A DNA stretch of 64,000 bases, taken from Clostridiaceae bacterium. Lineage in GTDB: Bacteria > Bacillota > Clostridia > Saccharofermentanales > Saccharofermentanaceae. The notes below the pieces were generated by a model that saw nothing but the letters and a program-made list of their open reading frames with translations, searched no databases and was not told the DNA's origin. Every line of letters begins with the position of its first letter. The first letter of the stretch is position 1. A program made the position numbers and the translations under genes. The stretch spans positions 80,082 to 144,081 of the forward strand of contig JAAYCT010000009.1 of NCBI GenBank assembly GCA_012729635.1, in the 5' to 3' direction. Of the stretch, positions 62,532 through 64,000 are shown piece by piece.

Positions 62532-64000
62532 TAAAGACAAACTGTTATGTCCGGTGTGAAACCAATACTATTCCCGGTCTCCCGCAAGAGAATGTTTTTT
62601 GCAACGGTCTTTTTCGGAAGCCGGAAGATTACCAACAATCCTTTATAAAAACAATGCCGTTCGAAGCTCCTTTTCAGGTATTTGCTCTGTTTTCAGCCCG
62701 AGGAAATGACGGAGCCGCCGCCTCGGTATTGCAAAAGCTGGTGAGGGAGTTTCCTGATATCGTCAGACGTTCCATCGGACCGAAACCATTTCAGTTTGAT
62801 ATTTTTTCAGAGCATCTGGTCCGTTTGATGAATCATCATGTTGTACAAACAACGGATCGAAATCACACGGGAATACCCAAAATTTCATTTTCCGTTGCGG
62901 TGATTCATGGCAATACCCTACGGATTATCAGCGCCGGAAATACTCGAGTATTTTTGCATCGCAAAGACCAATTCATGTGCCTGACAAAGGATCACACCGT
63001 CGCGAGTGAGCTTTTACTCTCGGGAGTGATTTCCGGCGATGAAGTAGCCGCTCATCCGAAAAGAGAATCATTAACCCAATACTTGGGAAAAACAGACAAA
63101 GAAGGACTTTTGGTACCGGACACAACTATTTCCGTAGATTTGATGGCCTCGGATGCTTTTTTTCTTCTGGGAGACGGCCTAACGAGGCATCTGAGTACTG
63201 AAGAAATCCAAGCCGTCGCAAAAAAAGAAACGGACTGGAGTGCAAAAGTTTCGGAAATTGTAGGATTATCAATTTCAAATGGGGCGAAAGGTGCGGTTTC
63301 TCTATTGCTCATCGACGTGAAAGAGGTATTCGCTCCCGTTAAAACCAATCAGCCTTCAAACCATACATCTTCTTCCAAATCGACAAAGCAATACGCCAAT
63401 CGCCAGAAAGAGGGGGTAAGCCGAGTGCGAGGTAAACAATCAATAAAAAGAAGACTTCTTTCTATCTTGACTCCGATTCTTTTGTTTGTTGTATTTGCAA
63501 TGATCGGGTACATAACGATGGCGGCGATTTTACAGAATCGAAAGGCGGATCTTAATAAGGGTAATGACGATATATCGACCGTCGATCCGGAACAGGTTCT
63601 GAACAGGATCATGTATGCAATCAACGATCAGGTCCATATTTATTCGGAAGAATCATTGGACAGCCAATCCATTCAAATTCTTTATCGTGGTGAAGCGGTT
63701 ACATTGATCTCTCAGGGCTCAACATTTTCGAAAGTAATCTCTTCAAGCGGGAATACGGGTTTTGTGATCTCCGTAATGATATCGGAATTTGATCCGACTA
63801 TCGAAGAAGCACTTCCCGAATTAGAAGCGGATCCGACTCCGATACCAACAACAGAGGCAACAACATCTGCAACTCATTCAACAGAAGCAACGCATGCAAC
63901 GTCCGCGGATCCGACAGAGACCGATGTCTCGGATCCTACCGAGACATCGGAGACTTCCGGAACATCGGAGACTTCGGAAACATCGGAAACGTCCGAGACA
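62528..64000 (+). CDS. Truncated PP2C-like membrane protein with SH3-like outer domain (3' end outside window)
   Basis: 491 residues to the window edge, no stop reached. Residues about 40-270 follow the PP2C phosphatase pattern: SFSVAVIHGNTLRIISAGNTRVFL, LTKDHTV, LTQYLG and DAFFLLGDGLTRHLSTEEI. The first metal-binding motif, DGMGGH in active enzymes, reads SARGNDG with its Asp replaced, so activity is doubtful. A polar basic linker, one helix (about 308-333, LLSILTPILLFVVFAMIGY), an outer domain (about 360-420, VHIYSEESLDSQSIQILYR...NTGFVISVM) resembling SH3b, then a Thr/Ser/Glu-rich tail (SETSET type) typical of wall-spanning regions. The ATG overlaps the LCP stop by 4 bp. A wall-sensing signal protein is a reasonable guess. 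Confidence 0.82.
   Translation, partial: MIKTNCYVRCETNTIPGLPQENVFCNGLFRKPEDYQQSFIKTMPFEAPFQVFALFSARGNDGAAASVLQKLVREFPDIVRRSIGPKPFQFDIFSEHLVRLMNHHVVQTTDRNHTGIPKISFSVAVIHGNTLRIISAGNTRVFLHRKDQFMCLTKDHTVASELLLSGVISGDEVAAHPKRESLTQYLGKTDKEGLLVPDTTISVDLMASDAFFLLGDGLTRHLSTEEIQAVAKKETDWSAKVSEIVGLSISNGAKGAVSLLLIDVKEVFAPVKTNQPSNHTSSSKSTKQYANRQKEGVSRVRGKQSIKRRLLSILTPILLFVVFAMIGYITMAAILQNRKADLNKGNDDISTVDPEQVLNRIMYAINDQVHIYSEESLDSQSIQILYRGEAVTLISQGSTFSKVISSSGNTGFVISVMISEFDPTIEEALPELEADPTPIPTTEATTSATHSTEATHATSADPTETDVSDPTETSETSGTSETSETSETSET

Overview
The window reads as chromosomal DNA of an anaerobic Clostridia-type Firmicute, probably from an uncultured or poorly studied lineage. The signs are a clostridial long glutamine synthetase, single-chain PurL, a perfect CIRCE operator on groESL, UMF1, YerB, ZapA, U32/DUF3656 and LytR-CpsA-Psr genes, strong GGAGG ribosome sites, and Gram-positive cell-wall genes with no outer-membrane genes. 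Genus cannot be fixed from what is visible. Both ends cut a gene: an unknown C-terminus on the left, and a PP2C-like membrane protein on the right.

Layout. 1-7.4 kb: glutamine synthetase (minus), then a membrane protein, malic enzyme, Lrp regulator, PLP aminotransferase and release factor 2 (plus), a nitrogen/amino-acid metabolism block. 7.4-11.3 kb is the most accessory-looking part: a large repeat-rich bitopic membrane protein, tRNA-Leu and an initiator tRNA with an extra T-stem base, a 148-bp MITE-like element, and a lipoprotein with 65 consecutive Asp/Glu residues. 11.3-18.4 kb: a cation diffusion facilitator, an LtaS-like phosphoglycerol transferase, and a tight three-gene operon of unknown function (lone sensor, sensor fused to a 12-helix transporter fold, membrane-anchored sigma-like protein). 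18.4-22.1 kb (minus): two-component system and GH1 beta-glucosidase. 22.2-26.6 kb: galE, an LCP ligase and groESL.

26.7-41.7 kb is a long plus-strand series with many 4-bp start/stop overlaps: UMF1 transporter, acyl-ACP thioesterase, a GldF/GldG-type ABC system with DUF4340 and propeller-like partners, CYTH, HI0933-type flavoprotein, MBL hydrolase, ACT plus PFL/UPF0210 pair, TPR protein. argGH lies on the minus strand (41.7-44.3 kb) with a clear promoter. 44.5-55.8 kb is one apparent operon: class IV aminotransferase, htpG, purL, rsmA, zapA, U32 peptidase, dut, terminator. 55.8-64 kb holds a CorA-like channel with GQN in place of GMN, an alpha/beta-hydrolase fold lacking its Ser and His, tsaD-smpB-VanZ, a YerB lipoprotein, a second LCP protein and the truncated PP2C-like gene.

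No phage, CRISPR array, restriction system or complete insertion sequence was seen. The best candidates for something undescribed are the sensor/sensor-transporter/sigma-like operon (14.9-18.4 kb), the LCP plus degenerate PP2C membrane protein pair (61.3-64 kb), and the two low-complexity envelope proteins flanking the tRNA/MITE site.
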